This document shows, piece by piece, positions 28,000-38,646 of a DNA stretch of 64,000 nt. The translations under genes and the position numbers were made by a program. Location: NCBI RefSeq assembly GCF_003173715.1, contig NZ_CP029550.1:4511501-4575500 (forward strand), in the 5' to 3' direction. The notes below the pieces were generated by a model. It saw nothing but the letters and a program-made list of their open reading frames with translations. It made no database searches and was not told where the DNA came from. Positions within the stretch are counted from its first letter, which is position 1. Each line of letters starts with the position of its first letter. The stretch is from Methylobacterium durans. GTDB lineage: Bacteria; Pseudomonadota; Alphaproteobacteria; Rhizobiales; Beijerinckiaceae.

Positions 28000-28488
28000 T
28001 CACTTGATGGGCCGGACGCTGTTCATGATCGCGGAGATCTCGGCCTTGTGGGAGGCGCGCTCCTCCTCCGAGCCCCAGAGAGTGAGCATGATCACTTGGT
28101 TCTCGCCGCCGCTGAGCAGCACGAAATCGACGATGGTCTTCCCGTTTGCATCCTTGGTGTCGTAGCGCAGCACGGTGCCGGACGTGCCGTTGAAGTCCAT
28201 CTCCTTCTCGATCGGCTTCACGCTGTCGTCGATCTCGTTCTCGCGCATCCAGGCCCGGTTCGTCTCGAGCATCGCCTCGAGCTTCTTCTTGCTGGCGTAC
28301 TCGACGTAGAAAACCACCTCGTCGTCCGGCGATTGGGCGGAATACCCGAAGTCGATCTCCCGCACCTTCCAGGTATCGGGGACGACGACGGTGACGACCG
28401 GGCTCTTCGGCGGCACGGCGAAATTCCGCGCCTCGGCCGGCAGTGACAGCGTCGCGCACAGGAGGGCGCCCATCAGGATACGTCTCAT
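28000..28488 (-). CDS. Exported protein of unknown function
   Basis: 162 residues with a signal peptide (MGALLCATLSLPAEA). The mature part alternates beta strands and helices (VVTVVVPDTWKVREIDFGYS, DEVVFYVEYASKKKLEAMLE, GENQVIMLTLWGSEEERASH), resembling a small alpha/beta fold like those of PsbP/Mog1-type or DUF1795-like proteins. That comparison is tentative. It is followed at a 14-base gap by the TAG-interrupted exported gene, so the two were probably one operon. Confidence 0.72.
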   Translation of the reverse strand: MRRILMGALLCATLSLPAEARNFAVPPKSPVVTVVVPDTWKVREIDFGYSAQSPDDEVVFYVEYASKKKLEAMLETNRAWMRENEIDDSVKPIEKEMDFNGTSGTVLRYDTKDANGKTIVDFVLLSGGENQVIMLTLWGSEEERASHKAEISAIMNSVRPIK

Positions 28489-28745
28489 CGTCCACCTTGT
28501 TCAGTTCAGGCAGACCAACGCATCCGTCCCCGCGCTTGCATCGTCCGAAGACGATTGATGTCGCCTCAACCAGTTCAGTCGAAGACACCGAACGCCCGCC
28601 TATACAGGGCCCACGCCGCCGGATTCTCGGACCAGGGTGAACGATCTCTCGCGAGGTACCGCCGCTTGGTTGCAGCGAGACCATTTCGCAACCGTGAGCG
28701 TTACGCGTTCGCCCGGCGCACCGCGTGGGCCGCCCGGGAGGCCGC

Positions 28746-30410
28746 ATGATCACCGATCTCTGGTACAAGAACGCCGTCGTCTACTGCCTGTCGGTCCGTA
28801 CCTTCATGGACGCGAACGGCGATGGGATCGGCGATTTCGTCGGCCTCGAGCGGCGGCTCGACTACCTGCAGGGTCTCGGGATCACGGCGATCTGGCTGAT
28901 GCCGTTCCAGCCTTCGCCGAAGAAGGACGGCGGCTACGACATCTCGGATTATTACGGGGTCGATCCCGATTACGGCTCGCTCGGCGATTTCGTCGCCTTC
29001 ACGCATGCGGCCAAGCAGAGGGGCCTGCGCGTCATCATCGACCTCGTGGTCAACCACACTTCGGACCGGCACCGCTGGTTCCAGTCCGCCCGCTCGGACC
29101 CGGGCTCGCCCTACCGGGACTGGTATGTCTGGTCGGAGGAGAAGCCCGCCAACGCCGACGAGGGCATGGTCTTCCCGGGCGTCCAGAAAACGACCTGGAC
29201 CTACGATGCGCAGGCCAAGGCTTACTACTTCCACCGCTTCTTCGACTTCCAGCCCGACCTCAACACCGCCAACCCGGAGGTGCGGGCCGAGATCCTGAAG
29301 ATCATGGGGTTCTGGATCGAGCTCGGCGTCTCGGGCTTCCGCATGGACGCGGTCCCGTTCGTCATCGCCAAGAAGGGGGCCGACGTGAAAGGCGAGCCGG
29401 TCGAGCAGTTCGACATGCTGCGCGACTTCCGCGAGTTCCTGCAATGGCGCCAGGGGGACGCGATCATCCTGGCCGAGGCCAACATCCTGCCCAAGCAGGA
29501 CCTCGACTATTTCGGCGACGACGCCGACCGCATGCACATGATGTTCAACTTCCAGGTCAATCAGGCGACCTTCTACGCGCTCGCTGCGGGCGACACGCGC
29601 CCGCTGCTCAAGGCCATCGACAAGACCTGGCGCCGTCCGGCCTCGGCCCAGTGGGCGACCTTTCTGCGCAACCACGACGAGCTCGACCTCGGGCGGCTGA
29701 CCGAGAAGCAGCGGCAGACCGTGTTCGACGCCTTCGGGCCCGACAAGGACATGCAGCTCTACGAGCGCGGCATCCGCCGCCGCCTCGCGCCGATGCTCCA
29801 GGGGGACCCGCGCAAGATCCGCCTCGCCTACGCCCTGATGCTCGGCCTGCCCGGCACCCCGGTGCTGCGCTACGGCGACGAGATCGGGATGGGCGACGAC
29901 CTCTCCCTGAAGGAGCGCGAATGCGCCCGCACGCCGATGCAGTGGACGGGCGAGCGGAACGGCGGCTTCACGAAATCGGACCGGCCGACCATGCCGGTGA
30001 TCGGCAGGGGCCCCTACGGCTACGAGCACGTCAACGTCGCCGAGCAGCGCCACGACAAGGATTCGCTGCTCGCCTGGATGCAGAGCATGATCCGCCTGCG
30101 CAAGGAGGCGCCGGAGATCGGCTGGGGCGCGGTGACGGCGGTCGAGACCGGCGAGAGCGCGGTGCTCGCCCTGCGCTACGACTGGCGCAACAACGCGGTG
30201 CTCTGCGTCTGCAATCTCGCCGCGCACCCGACCGAGATCAGCCTGCGCACCGGCATCGAGCCGCCCGAGGGCGATCTCCTGATCGACCTCCTCACCGGTG
30301 CCCGCAGCGAGGCGGAGGCGGGCCGCCACCTCCTGTGCCTCGAAGGCTACGGCTACCACTGGTATCGCGTCGGCGGCCTCGACGCGCTCCTGAAGCGCAG
30401 CCCGGCTTGA
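28746..30410 (+). CDS. GH13 alpha-amylase family enzyme, trehalose-synthase-like
   Basis: 554 residues; the ATG at 28746 is preceded by GGGAGG. It is a (beta/alpha)8 GH13 enzyme with the four conserved regions: IIDLVVNHTSD, GFRMDAVP (nucleophile about Asp201), IILAEANIL (acid/base about Glu244) and LRNHDELDL (about Asp311). The N-terminus (LWYKNAVVYCLSVRTFMDAN) and the NHTSDRHRWFQSARSDPGSP block are typical of the trehalose synthase (maltose glucosylmutase) subgroup; a C-terminal beta domain follows. At 554 residues it lacks the fused maltokinase domain of long TreS proteins. It would interconvert maltose and trehalose or act on short maltosides; which one is uncertain. Confidence 0.85.
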   Translation: MITDLWYKNAVVYCLSVRTFMDANGDGIGDFVGLERRLDYLQGLGITAIWLMPFQPSPKKDGGYDISDYYGVDPDYGSLGDFVAFTHAAKQRGLRVIIDLVVNHTSDRHRWFQSARSDPGSPYRDWYVWSEEKPANADEGMVFPGVQKTTWTYDAQAKAYYFHRFFDFQPDLNTANPEVRAEILKIMGFWIELGVSGFRMDAVPFVIAKKGADVKGEPVEQFDMLRDFREFLQWRQGDAIILAEANILPKQDLDYFGDDADRMHMMFNFQVNQATFYALAAGDTRPLLKAIDKTWRRPASAQWATFLRNHDELDLGRLTEKQRQTVFDAFGPDKDMQLYERGIRRRLAPMLQGDPRKIRLAYALMLGLPGTPVLRYGDEIGMGDDLSLKERECARTPMQWTGERNGGFTKSDRPTMPVIGRGPYGYEHVNVAEQRHDKDSLLAWMQSMIRLRKEAPEIGWGAVTAVETGESAVLALRYDWRNNAVLCVCNLAAHPTEISLRTGIEPPEGDLLIDLLTGARSEAEAGRHLLCLEGYGYHWYRVGGLDALLKRSPA

Positions 30411-30495
30411 GGGCGATTCGCGCGGGGCGCGAAGGCGCGCTAGAAGGGCCGGCCCTTCCCGCCCCGTCCGGGCGACGAACCCGAAACGAGTCCCG

Positions 30496-31143
30496 ATGCC
30501 AGGCACGCCCCGCGCCGGAATCATCCCGGTCACGCCCTTCCAGCAGAACTGCACTCTGATCTGGGACGAGGCCACCAAGGTCGGCGCCGTGGTCGATCCG
30601 GGCGGCGACCTCGACCGGATCGAGGTGGCGATCCGCGAGCAGGGCCTGCGGATCGAGAAGATCCTGCTCACACACGGCCACATCGACCACGCGGGCGGCG
30701 CCGCGGAGCTGCGCGAGCGCCTCGGCAACGTGCCGATCGAGGGTCCGCACGAGGCCGACCGGTTCCTGCTCGATTCCCTGCCCGAGACCGGCGCTGGCTA
30801 CGGCATCCAGGGCGCCCGCGCCGTCACCCCGGACCGCTGGCTCGACGAGGGCGACGCCGTCGCGGTCGGCCCCCTCGTCTTCGACATCCTGCATGCCCCC
30901 GGCCACTCGCCGGGCAGCGTCGTGTTCGTGAGCCGGGACGCGCGCTTCGCCCTCGTCGGCGACGTGGTGTTCAAGGGCTCGGTCGGCCGCACAGACCTTC
31001 CGGGCGGCAACCACGGCGAGCTCATCCGGGCCATCAAGGAGAAGGTGCTGCCGCTCGGCGACGACGTGGCCTTCATCCCCGGCCACGGCCCCACCGGCAC
31101 CCTCGGCGAGGAGCGCCTGACGAACCCGTTCCTCCAGGGCTGA
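30496..31143 (+). CDS. Metallo-beta-lactamase-fold hydrolase (glyoxalase II-like)
   Basis: 215 residues with the complete metal site: LTHGHIDHAGG (H-x-H-x-D-H), HAPGHSPGSVVFV, LVGDVVFKGSVGRTDLPGG and FIPGHGPTG. The short length without the glyoxalase II C-terminal substrate domain matches the YcbL type, which hydrolyses S-lactoylglutathione-like thioesters in the cytoplasm. It is downstream of the GH13 gene with an 85-base gap and upstream of gyrB. The start is an ATG at 30496 with no strong Shine-Dalgarno. Confidence 0.88.
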   Translation: MPGTPRAGIIPVTPFQQNCTLIWDEATKVGAVVDPGGDLDRIEVAIREQGLRIEKILLTHGHIDHAGGAAELRERLGNVPIEGPHEADRFLLDSLPETGAGYGIQGARAVTPDRWLDEGDAVAVGPLVFDILHAPGHSPGSVVFVSRDARFALVGDVVFKGSVGRTDLPGGNHGELIRAIKEKVLPLGDDVAFIPGHGPTGTLGEERLTNPFLQG

Positions 31144-31318
31144 GGCCCCGGGGAATCGCGCCTAACGCGGCGTTAACGCGATGCCGCGACAAAGGGTACG
31201 GACCGGACCGTCCGCGCGCCGGAAACCATCGTAATTACAAGGCGGAACCCCTATATCAGGCGGGTCAGACGAATCGCAGGCGTGCGGCTTCGGCGACCCC
31301 GAACGGGCCGCACGGTGA

Positions 31319-33787
<2,469 letters not shown>

Positions 33788-34109
33788 CGCGCTCTGGGGA
33801 AAGTGATTAGCCTGTTTTTGAAAGCGAATGGGCTGACCCTTGAAAGCGAATAGATGCGCTTTCGTAGATTGGCGATGCGCCGCGCATCCGGCGGGCGTTC
33901 GCGCTACGGGCGGACGAGCGCCCGACGATACGGGTGATAGCAGAAGGGTGGCAGGCGCAAGCGCCTACCGCCGGCATCGCGGTCAGGGCCACCAACCAAA
34001 CACTGTCAGGTCTGGAGGACGTCGTCCTGCAGCAGAACGCTGGGGCGAGTCATGCCGCGCTATCCGCATGAGGTTCATGATGGCACCCGGTTCGGTCCTT
34101 TGCGAACCC
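33788..34109. other. Intergenic region with a direct repeat
   Basis: A 322-base gap between gyrB and the leftward accessory operon. No supportable gene. It contains two copies of GAAAGCGAAT at 33820-33829 and 33842-33851, spaced 22 bases start to start (about two helical turns), which could be a protein-binding site. It marks the boundary between core and accessory DNA; no attachment-site duplication could be identified. Confidence 0.4.
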
Positions 34110-34454
34110 TCATGCGTAGAAGCCGCTGGTGTCGACGGTCAGGCGCCGGATGATCGGGCCCTCGGGGGATAGGGTGCCCTCGAACCGCCCCGGAAATGTC
34201 TCGGACAGCGTCAGCCCGTCCTTGTCGTTCCCGTAGTTCAGCGTGCAATGCACGTTGACCAGGCCCTCGAAGCCGTCGGCCCGGAGCTTGATCTCGTCGG
34301 CGAAGACTTCGACGGCATCGACGTGCGTGTTCGACGAGAGCGCATCAAGGTCGTCCCAAGCCTCGGTCTCGGACACGTCGATGTCCCGCACGGCCGCGGC
34401 GACGGCACGAAGCACGGCCGCAGCATCCGGGTTCGGTGCGTCAGGGTTGGACAT
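34110..34454 (-). CDS. Protein of unknown function, end of QueC/PfkB-NDT operon
   Basis: 114 residues, acidic, no signal peptide. The first 40 residues look helical (AAVLRAVAAAVRDIDVSETE); the rest alternates strands (VEVFADEIKLRADGFEGLVN, LSETFPGRFEGTLSPEGPII), suggesting a small alpha+beta domain. It is 9 bases downstream of the FRG-domain gene on the same strand and probably co-transcribed with it. I do not recognise the family. FRG proteins are often followed by small partners, so the two may act together. Confidence 0.65.
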   Translation of the reverse strand: MSNPDAPNPDAAAVLRAVAAAVRDIDVSETEAWDDLDALSSNTHVDAVEVFADEIKLRADGFEGLVNVHCTLNYGNDKDGLTLSETFPGRFEGTLSPEGPIIRRLTVDTSGFYA

Positions 34455-34463
34455 GCCGACCTC

Positions 34464-35252
34464 TCAAAACACGGCGGCGCCGATGCCGAGACGCTGCCTG
34501 TACTGCCAATTGAGCGACAGGCACACGCCTTCAAGGCTGGCCCAGACGTGAGCCGCATCGATGCCGAGGCTGAAGAGCTTTCGCTGAAACCGTGGCCGCA
34601 AGGCTTGCGGGATCACGAAGCTGTTCTGCGCAAGCCCGTCCGGCACCCAGGGCTCGCTGGGACGAGGATGGACCGAGAACAACCCGCGTTGGCTGGCGAT
34701 CCTCGGCGCGGTGGTGGCTGGGAGCAGGAATCCGACGCGGTCTATCTCGAAGGGCCCAGGTGCGTTGTCCGGGTTGATCACGAGAGTGTCGTGCACGGGC
34801 TGCGCGTAAATCACGGCGTCCTCGTCGAACGGGGCGCTGGAGACAGCGAAGAAGCATGCCACGAGGGGGTTGGTCGTCCAATCGAGCAGGCGCGTCGGCA
34901 GCCCGAAATGCTGGCCGAGCGCCAGCCAGTCCCAGTCCGTGGCTCCCGGCAGCGAGACGTGAAGGCGTGCCTCGCGCTTGAAAGCACGGAACACGTGCTC
35001 CTCGAACAAGGGGTCGTGGTTCGGGATACGCCCGGCGCTCGGCAGGCACTGGAATGCGCGGGACGCACAGCCACGGAAAACCCAGCGCGAATGCGGCCGC
35101 CGATCCAGGAAATCCTGGAAGGCGTGCCAATGCGCCCGCGCCGACTTGATCCGCTCGACGGCGTCCTCAGGCGAGGTCGAGGCGGGCACGGGCACCGGAT
35201 CTGCCGAGGTGCCGCGGATCGGCTTGGGCGGAGGGCGGGTCGGGGCTCTCAT
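34464..35252 (-). CDS. FRG-domain protein
   Basis: 262 residues. The FRG domain is clear: SRWVFRGCASRAFQCLPSAG with the F-R-G core at about residues 59-61, then DWLALGQHFGLPTRLLDWTT and NPLVACFFAVSSAP, the conserved second half. The Arg and the Q-H-x-x-P-T-R-L-L-D motif are intact. FRG proteins occur in phage-defence and mobile-element contexts; their biochemical activity is not well defined. The gene is 18 bases downstream of the kinase/deoxyribosyltransferase fusion and 9 bases upstream of the next small gene, so it is read as part of the same operon. Confidence 0.82.
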   Translation of the reverse strand: MRAPTRPPPKPIRGTSADPVPVPASTSPEDAVERIKSARAHWHAFQDFLDRRPHSRWVFRGCASRAFQCLPSAGRIPNHDPLFEEHVFRAFKREARLHVSLPGATDWDWLALGQHFGLPTRLLDWTTNPLVACFFAVSSAPFDEDAVIYAQPVHDTLVINPDNAPGPFEIDRVGFLLPATTAPRIASQRGLFSVHPRPSEPWVPDGLAQNSFVIPQALRPRFQRKLFSLGIDAAHVWASLEGVCLSLNWQYRQRLGIGAAVF

Positions 35253-35270
35253 GGTGGGGGAACGCGGACC

Positions 35271-36479
35271 TTAGCGCAGGCTGGCCAGATGCGCCCGATA
35301 CAGGGCGGAGGTGAAATCCTGGGCGATCTCGCACCGCATGCCGACGTGAACTGCGAGGTCCGCAGCCGCTACGGCCTCGGCGAGAACGACGACCGGCGTC
35401 CCGCTGGCCCGCGCATGCCCGATCAGGGTGCTCGTCCCTGCGTCGCTGCCATCCGCGAGGGCGAGCAAGGCAGTGCAATCCGTCAAGGCGGCGAGGGCAT
35501 CGGCGGCGCGGTCCCCCAGAACGTCGCCGAACTCGTGGAAGGGCGAGAACACCTCGCTGCCCAGTTCCTTCAGCCGCCAGTAGGCCTCGTCGAGCAGCCA
35601 ACGCCGGGAAAGCGTCCCCGAGGGTCCCGACAGGAAGATGCGCCCGCGGTGCGTGCCCGGCGGCTGCGCCGGAAGGTCTTGGAGAGCCTCGGCAGGCGGA
35701 ATGGGAAGACGGTGGCCGTCATTGAAATAGGCGACGCTGCGCGCGGCGAGGTCCGCCGCCGCAACCGGGTCCAGCCTGAGCTCGCCCCAGTAGTACGCGA
35801 AGGCCGCGCAGAAGACGTCTCCCGCCCCGATCTTGAACCAGGTGTCCGACCGGTAGGCCGGGATGCGCGTCGGCCTCATGTCCCCGACATAGACGCTGGC
35901 GCCGCCGATGGCATGCCGGGCTACGACCACCGTGGCGCCTTCCTCGGACATGATGTCCGTTGCCACGTCCATGGGCTCCTGCGCCGGATCCGGCGAGACC
36001 AGCATGTAGTCGCGGACCACGTACGCCAGCTCGCCCGCCCGCGACCCCGACGCCAGGAACGCGGTGTTGAGCCGTCCGGTTTTCGGGTCGTAGAGCGAAC
36101 TTCCGGACTGCGGGTCGTAGACGACGCGTTTGGCGGTCACGGCGGCCGACCCCTCCAGCATGCCGAAGCTCAGCACGACGTCGCCGGAGATCTCGATATC
36201 GGGCGCGGCGACCGTGGGATGCGGGACACGGTCCTTGCTGAGCGGATGGTAGTACTCGAAGACGAGCTCCTCCTCGATCTCGATGACGTGCGCGTCGACC
36301 CCGAAGGCCGCCATCGTCGCGCGGACGTCCGCCGCCCATCCCTTGTAGGCGTAGGTGTGCAGCGCGGTGCCCGGGGAAAGACCGCTCAGAGCCACGGCGG
36401 CGCGACCGCCGGAACCGTAGATTCGGTCCCATTCCGGATAGCTGCAAACCTCCCGATAGGTTCCGCCGACAACGATCAT
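35271..36479 (-). CDS. PfkB-like kinase fused to nucleoside 2-deoxyribosyltransferase-like domain, copy A
   Basis: 402 residues from the ATG at 36479, which overlaps the upstream stop (TGATG). Residues 1-260 are a ribokinase-family kinase: GSGGRAA near residue 22 and the anion-hole/catalytic motif KIGAGDVFCAAF with Asp221. Residues about 279-402 are a nucleoside 2-deoxyribosyltransferase (NDT)-like domain: GRIFLSGPSG, EVFSPFHEFGD and DGSDAGTSTLIGHARASGTP. At the position of the catalytic nucleophile Glu in the NDT consensus (D-G-x-D-x-G-T-x-x-E) this copy has Leu352, so glycosyl transfer is unlikely, whereas the kinase site looks intact. The fusion could phosphorylate or sense a nucleoside or base. 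A paralogue lies at 37460-38646. Confidence 0.82.
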   Translation of the reverse strand: MIVVGGTYREVCSYPEWDRIYGSGGRAAVALSGLSPGTALHTYAYKGWAADVRATMAAFGVDAHVIEIEEELVFEYYHPLSKDRVPHPTVAAPDIEISGDVVLSFGMLEGSAAVTAKRVVYDPQSGSSLYDPKTGRLNTAFLASGSRAGELAYVVRDYMLVSPDPAQEPMDVATDIMSEEGATVVVARHAIGGASVYVGDMRPTRIPAYRSDTWFKIGAGDVFCAAFAYYWGELRLDPVAAADLAARSVAYFNDGHRLPIPPAEALQDLPAQPPGTHRGRIFLSGPSGTLSRRWLLDEAYWRLKELGSEVFSPFHEFGDVLGDRAADALAALTDCTALLALADGSDAGTSTLIGHARASGTPVVVLAEAVAAADLAVHVGMRCEIAQDFTSALYRAHLASLR

Positions 36480-36826
36480 CAATCGGCCCTGGACACCGTC
36501 ACGACGCAGCGGGCCGGCGCGACCTCCTCCACGTGGGCCGCATACGGCACCTCCTGCTCAAGGCAGCCGAGGAGGCGCGCCAAGCCGGGGAAGGCGGCGA
36601 GCGCACCCACCACCGCGCCGTCGCCGGTCCGGCAAACGGCGCTGATCATTGCGTTCTCCGACACGAGGGCGACCACGAGGGCGTCGCCGGCACGAACCTG
36701 CGCCACCACGTCCCGCCGAACCCCGATCAGGTCCACGGTGAACTGGAGGTCGCACGCGTCGGCCCCAGCGTCCGGGCGGCGAGGCTTCGGTAGGGCGCGC
36801 CGACGTCCGAGCGGCAATCCCGACAT
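36479..36826 (-). CDS. Small conserved partner protein, copy A
   Basis: 115 residues. A basic Pro/Arg-rich N-terminus (MSGLPLGRRRALPKPRRPD) is followed by a ~90-residue domain: ACDLQFTVDLIGVRRDVVAQ, VVALVSENAMISAVCRTGDG, LLGCLEQEVPYAAHVEEVAP and RCVVTVSR. A paralogue at 38643-39055 shares CDL-x3-T/V-x-L-I, A-V-C-R-T, LLGCL and the RCxVxV end, so this is a real family, though I know no name for it. It starts 4 bases after the QueC-like stop and its own stop overlaps the kinase start by one base. In both modules it precedes the kinase/NDT gene, so it is probably a subunit or substrate carrier. Confidence 0.72.
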   Translation of the reverse strand: MSGLPLGRRRALPKPRRPDAGADACDLQFTVDLIGVRRDVVAQVRAGDALVVALVSENAMISAVCRTGDGAVVGALAAFPGLARLLGCLEQEVPYAAHVEEVAPARCVVTVSRAD

Positions 36827-36830
36827 GGCG

Positions 36831-37463
36831 TCAGCCTCTTGCCTGTTCGACGAACCGTTCGGTCGCGTCCCGGGCGTCCTCCTCCCGCGCAAGGCAGGAC
36901 AGGGTCTCTCGGTGCTTCTCGCAGCCGCGGCATCGCCCGCAGGCGTATTCCATGACATGGCAGGAAAACGTCGCGCCCAGGAGGGAACGGGGCAGCCCCG
37001 ACACCCCCAGAAGCTCCAGGGCCGAGAGGCGGCTTGCCGGTGCCGTAACCCGCACGCCGCCCTCCTGGAGGTGCATCAGCCGGTCGACGGCGCGCAGGAA
37101 GGGCGGCCGCCCATCGGCGTGCACATCCGTGTTGATTGCCCCGAGCAGGATCTCGGTCAAGCCCTCCCCGACGAACCGCATGCCGGCCAGCGTGACCAGC
37201 ATCTGGTTGCGGTACGGCCACCACTCGGGCGCCCGCGCCAGGTCCGAGGAAGGCCGACCGGCGAGCGGTCCGAGGCCGAGGGCCGACAGGTCGACCCGAA
37301 CGACCTCGTGGCGAAGCCCGAGCTCGTGGGCGACCGAGGCAGCCGCGGCGATCTCCCCCTTGGCCGGCCGCTGCCCGTAATCGACCGTCAGGCAGACGTC
37401 GGGCCGCTGCCAGGCGGCGATGGCCGCCGAGTCCAGGCCGCCAGAGAGCAGGAGGAGCCTCAT
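36831..37463 (-). CDS. QueC-like PP-loop ATPase (7-cyano-7-deazaguanine synthase family)
   Basis: 210 residues. The PP-loop SGGLDS is at residues 7-12, the QueC-type LTVDYGQRPAKGEI follows, and the zinc site has Cys168, 175, 178 and 181 in the C-x6-C-x2-C-x2-C spacing of QueC. Central stretch PYRNQMLVTLAGM (QueC family P-x-R-N motif) and GAINTDVHADGRPPF are also kept, so it should adenylate a carboxylate or amide as QueC does. No queD, queE or folE is nearby, so it is not a standard queuosine operon; stand-alone QueC-like proteins are part of defence systems such as Qat. The start (ATG 37463) overlaps the upstream NDT stop (ATGA). Confidence 0.85.
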   Translation of the reverse strand: MRLLLLSGGLDSAAIAAWQRPDVCLTVDYGQRPAKGEIAAAASVAHELGLRHEVVRVDLSALGLGPLAGRPSSDLARAPEWWPYRNQMLVTLAGMRFVGEGLTEILLGAINTDVHADGRPPFLRAVDRLMHLQEGGVRVTAPASRLSALELLGVSGLPRSLLGATFSCHVMEYACGRCRGCEKHRETLSCLAREEDARDATERFVEQARG

Positions 37464-37864
37464 TCCATCGCAGCCCAGACAGTCCGGTAGAGCGCCGAGG
37501 TCAGGTCCCGCACGACCGCGCAGCCGCTGCCGGCGAGCATCGTCAGGTGCAGGTCCTCGACCCGCTCGGCGAGGACGACCACCGGCTTCCCGTGGGCCCG
37601 CGCGTAGCCGACCTCGAACAGGGTGCCAGGATCGGCGCCGTCGAGCAGCGCGAGCACCGCGGCGCATCGGTCGAGGCCTTCGAGGTCGGCGGTCGCGGTC
37701 TCCTGGGCCGGGCGTCCCATCCCGACCTCGTGCAGGGGCGAGAATACCGGCGCGCCGAGCGCCTGCAGCCGTTCGAGCGCCTCCTCGACGAGCCAGCGCT
37801 GCGCGAGGTCGAAGAATGGGCCGGCCAGGTAGATCAGGCCGGGCCGGCGACCGGCGGGGAGGGG
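37460..37864 (-). CDS. Nucleoside 2-deoxyribosyltransferase domain, copy B (out of frame with its kinase)
   Basis: About 130 residues, equivalent to the C-terminal domain of the fusion at 35271-36479 but in the frame -1 to the kinase at 37834-38646. It has RRPGLIYLAGPFFDLAQRWL, PVFSPLHEVGMGR and the complete NDT motif LLDGADPGTLFEVGYARAHG, including the catalytic Glu that copy A lacks. There is no convincing start codon near its beginning. Adding one base to the C-run on the coding strand (G-run at 37861-37865 on the + strand) would join it to the kinase in one ~400-residue protein like copy A. The given right end is where the frames meet. It is either a frameshifted pseudogene, a recoded fusion, or a sequencing indel. 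Confidence 0.65.
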   Translation of the reverse strand, partial: PLPAGRRPGLIYLAGPFFDLAQRWLVEEALERLQALGAPVFSPLHEVGMGRPAQETATADLEGLDRCAAVLALLDGADPGTLFEVGYARAHGKPVVVLAERVEDLHLTMLAGSGCAVVRDLTSALYRTVWAAME

Positions 37865-38646
37865 GCCTGGGCCCCGAGTTCCGCGGGCGCGGGCAGGGGA
37901 AGCGCGTGGTAATCCACGAAATGGGCGACGTGGCGCGAGGCCAGGTCCGCGGCGGCGGCCGGTTCCAGACCGCGCTCGCCCCAATGATGCGCGAAGGCGG
38001 CGCTGAAGACGTCGCCGGAGCCGATCTTGAAGACGCGCTCCGAGCGATAGGCCGGAATGTCCGCCGGTGCGCCTTGGGCCCGAAACACCCGGGCTCCCTC
38101 GCACCCGCGCTTGACGACGACGACGTCGGCGCGGTGCGCCGCGAGGAGCGCGGCGCCGACGTCGTCGCCCGCCGCGCCTGTCGCGACCTCGGCCTCGCCC
38201 TGGTTCAGGACGACGGCGAGCGTCTCGGCCCGCGAGCCGTTGGCGCGGAACGCCTGGGCCGCCTGGCCGGTCTGAGGATCGTGGACCGCGCGCCGTGCCT
38301 CGACGACGGCGTCGCCCTCGACGAAGCCGAAGCGCAGCACGATGTCGCCGGAGACGGCCAGGGGCGCCTGGGCCGTCGGCTCGGCGGGTTCGAGCAGGGC
38401 GGGCGAGAGGGGATGGAAGTAGGAAAACGAGATCCGCTGGTCGATGGGGCGCACGCTCGCGGTCACCCCGAAGGCGTGCAGCGAGCTCACGACGTCGGGA
38501 ACCCAGGTCCGGTGGGCGTAGGTGTGCAGTACCGTGCCGGGGGAAAGCCGGCCGACGGCCGCGGCGGCCCGACCGCCGGACCCGAACAGGCGCCGCCAGC
38601 GCGGAACGGTGCAGACTTCGAGGTAACAGCCTCCGGCGATGATCAA
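37834..38646 (-). CDS. PfkB-like kinase domain, copy B
   Basis: 270 residues from a TTG at 38646 that overlaps the stop of the preceding small gene (TTGA). It aligns along its length with residues 1-260 of the copy A fusion: LFGSGGRAAAAVGRLSPGTV, RISFSYFHPLSP, GSRAETLAVVLNQGE and the catalytic KIGSGDVFSAAF (Asp212). It stops with TGA at 37834 at the domain junction, where the NDT domain continues in another frame. The kinase domain itself is intact, so it could function alone. The TTG start and stop-start overlap match the TTG/ATG arrangement of copy A, which supports the start choice. Confidence 0.72.
   Translation of the reverse strand: MIIAGGCYLEVCTVPRWRRLFGSGGRAAAAVGRLSPGTVLHTYAHRTWVPDVVSSLHAFGVTASVRPIDQRISFSYFHPLSPALLEPAEPTAQAPLAVSGDIVLRFGFVEGDAVVEARRAVHDPQTGQAAQAFRANGSRAETLAVVLNQGEAEVATGAAGDDVGAALLAAHRADVVVVKRGCEGARVFRAQGAPADIPAYRSERVFKIGSGDVFSAAFAHHWGERGLEPAAAADLASRHVAHFVDYHALPLPAPAELGAQAPSPPVAGPA

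Noticed and set aside
36831..37463. QueC-like gene as part of a queuosine or DNA-deazapurine (dpd) cluster or Qat system
   Set aside because: No queD/queE/folE, no TGT/DpdA, and no QatA-type ATPase or TatD-like nuclease in the window, so these known systems do not fit.
34248..37490. 1080-codon rightward frame through the QueC/NDT operon
   Set aside because: Opposite-strand genes have paralogous copies, catalytic motifs and stop-start overlaps; the rightward translation has none.
37834..37870. Programmed -1 frameshift joining kinase and NDT copy B
   Set aside because: The junction has C-runs but no X-XXY-YYZ slippery heptamer in frame and no clear downstream stem; an indel explains it more simply.
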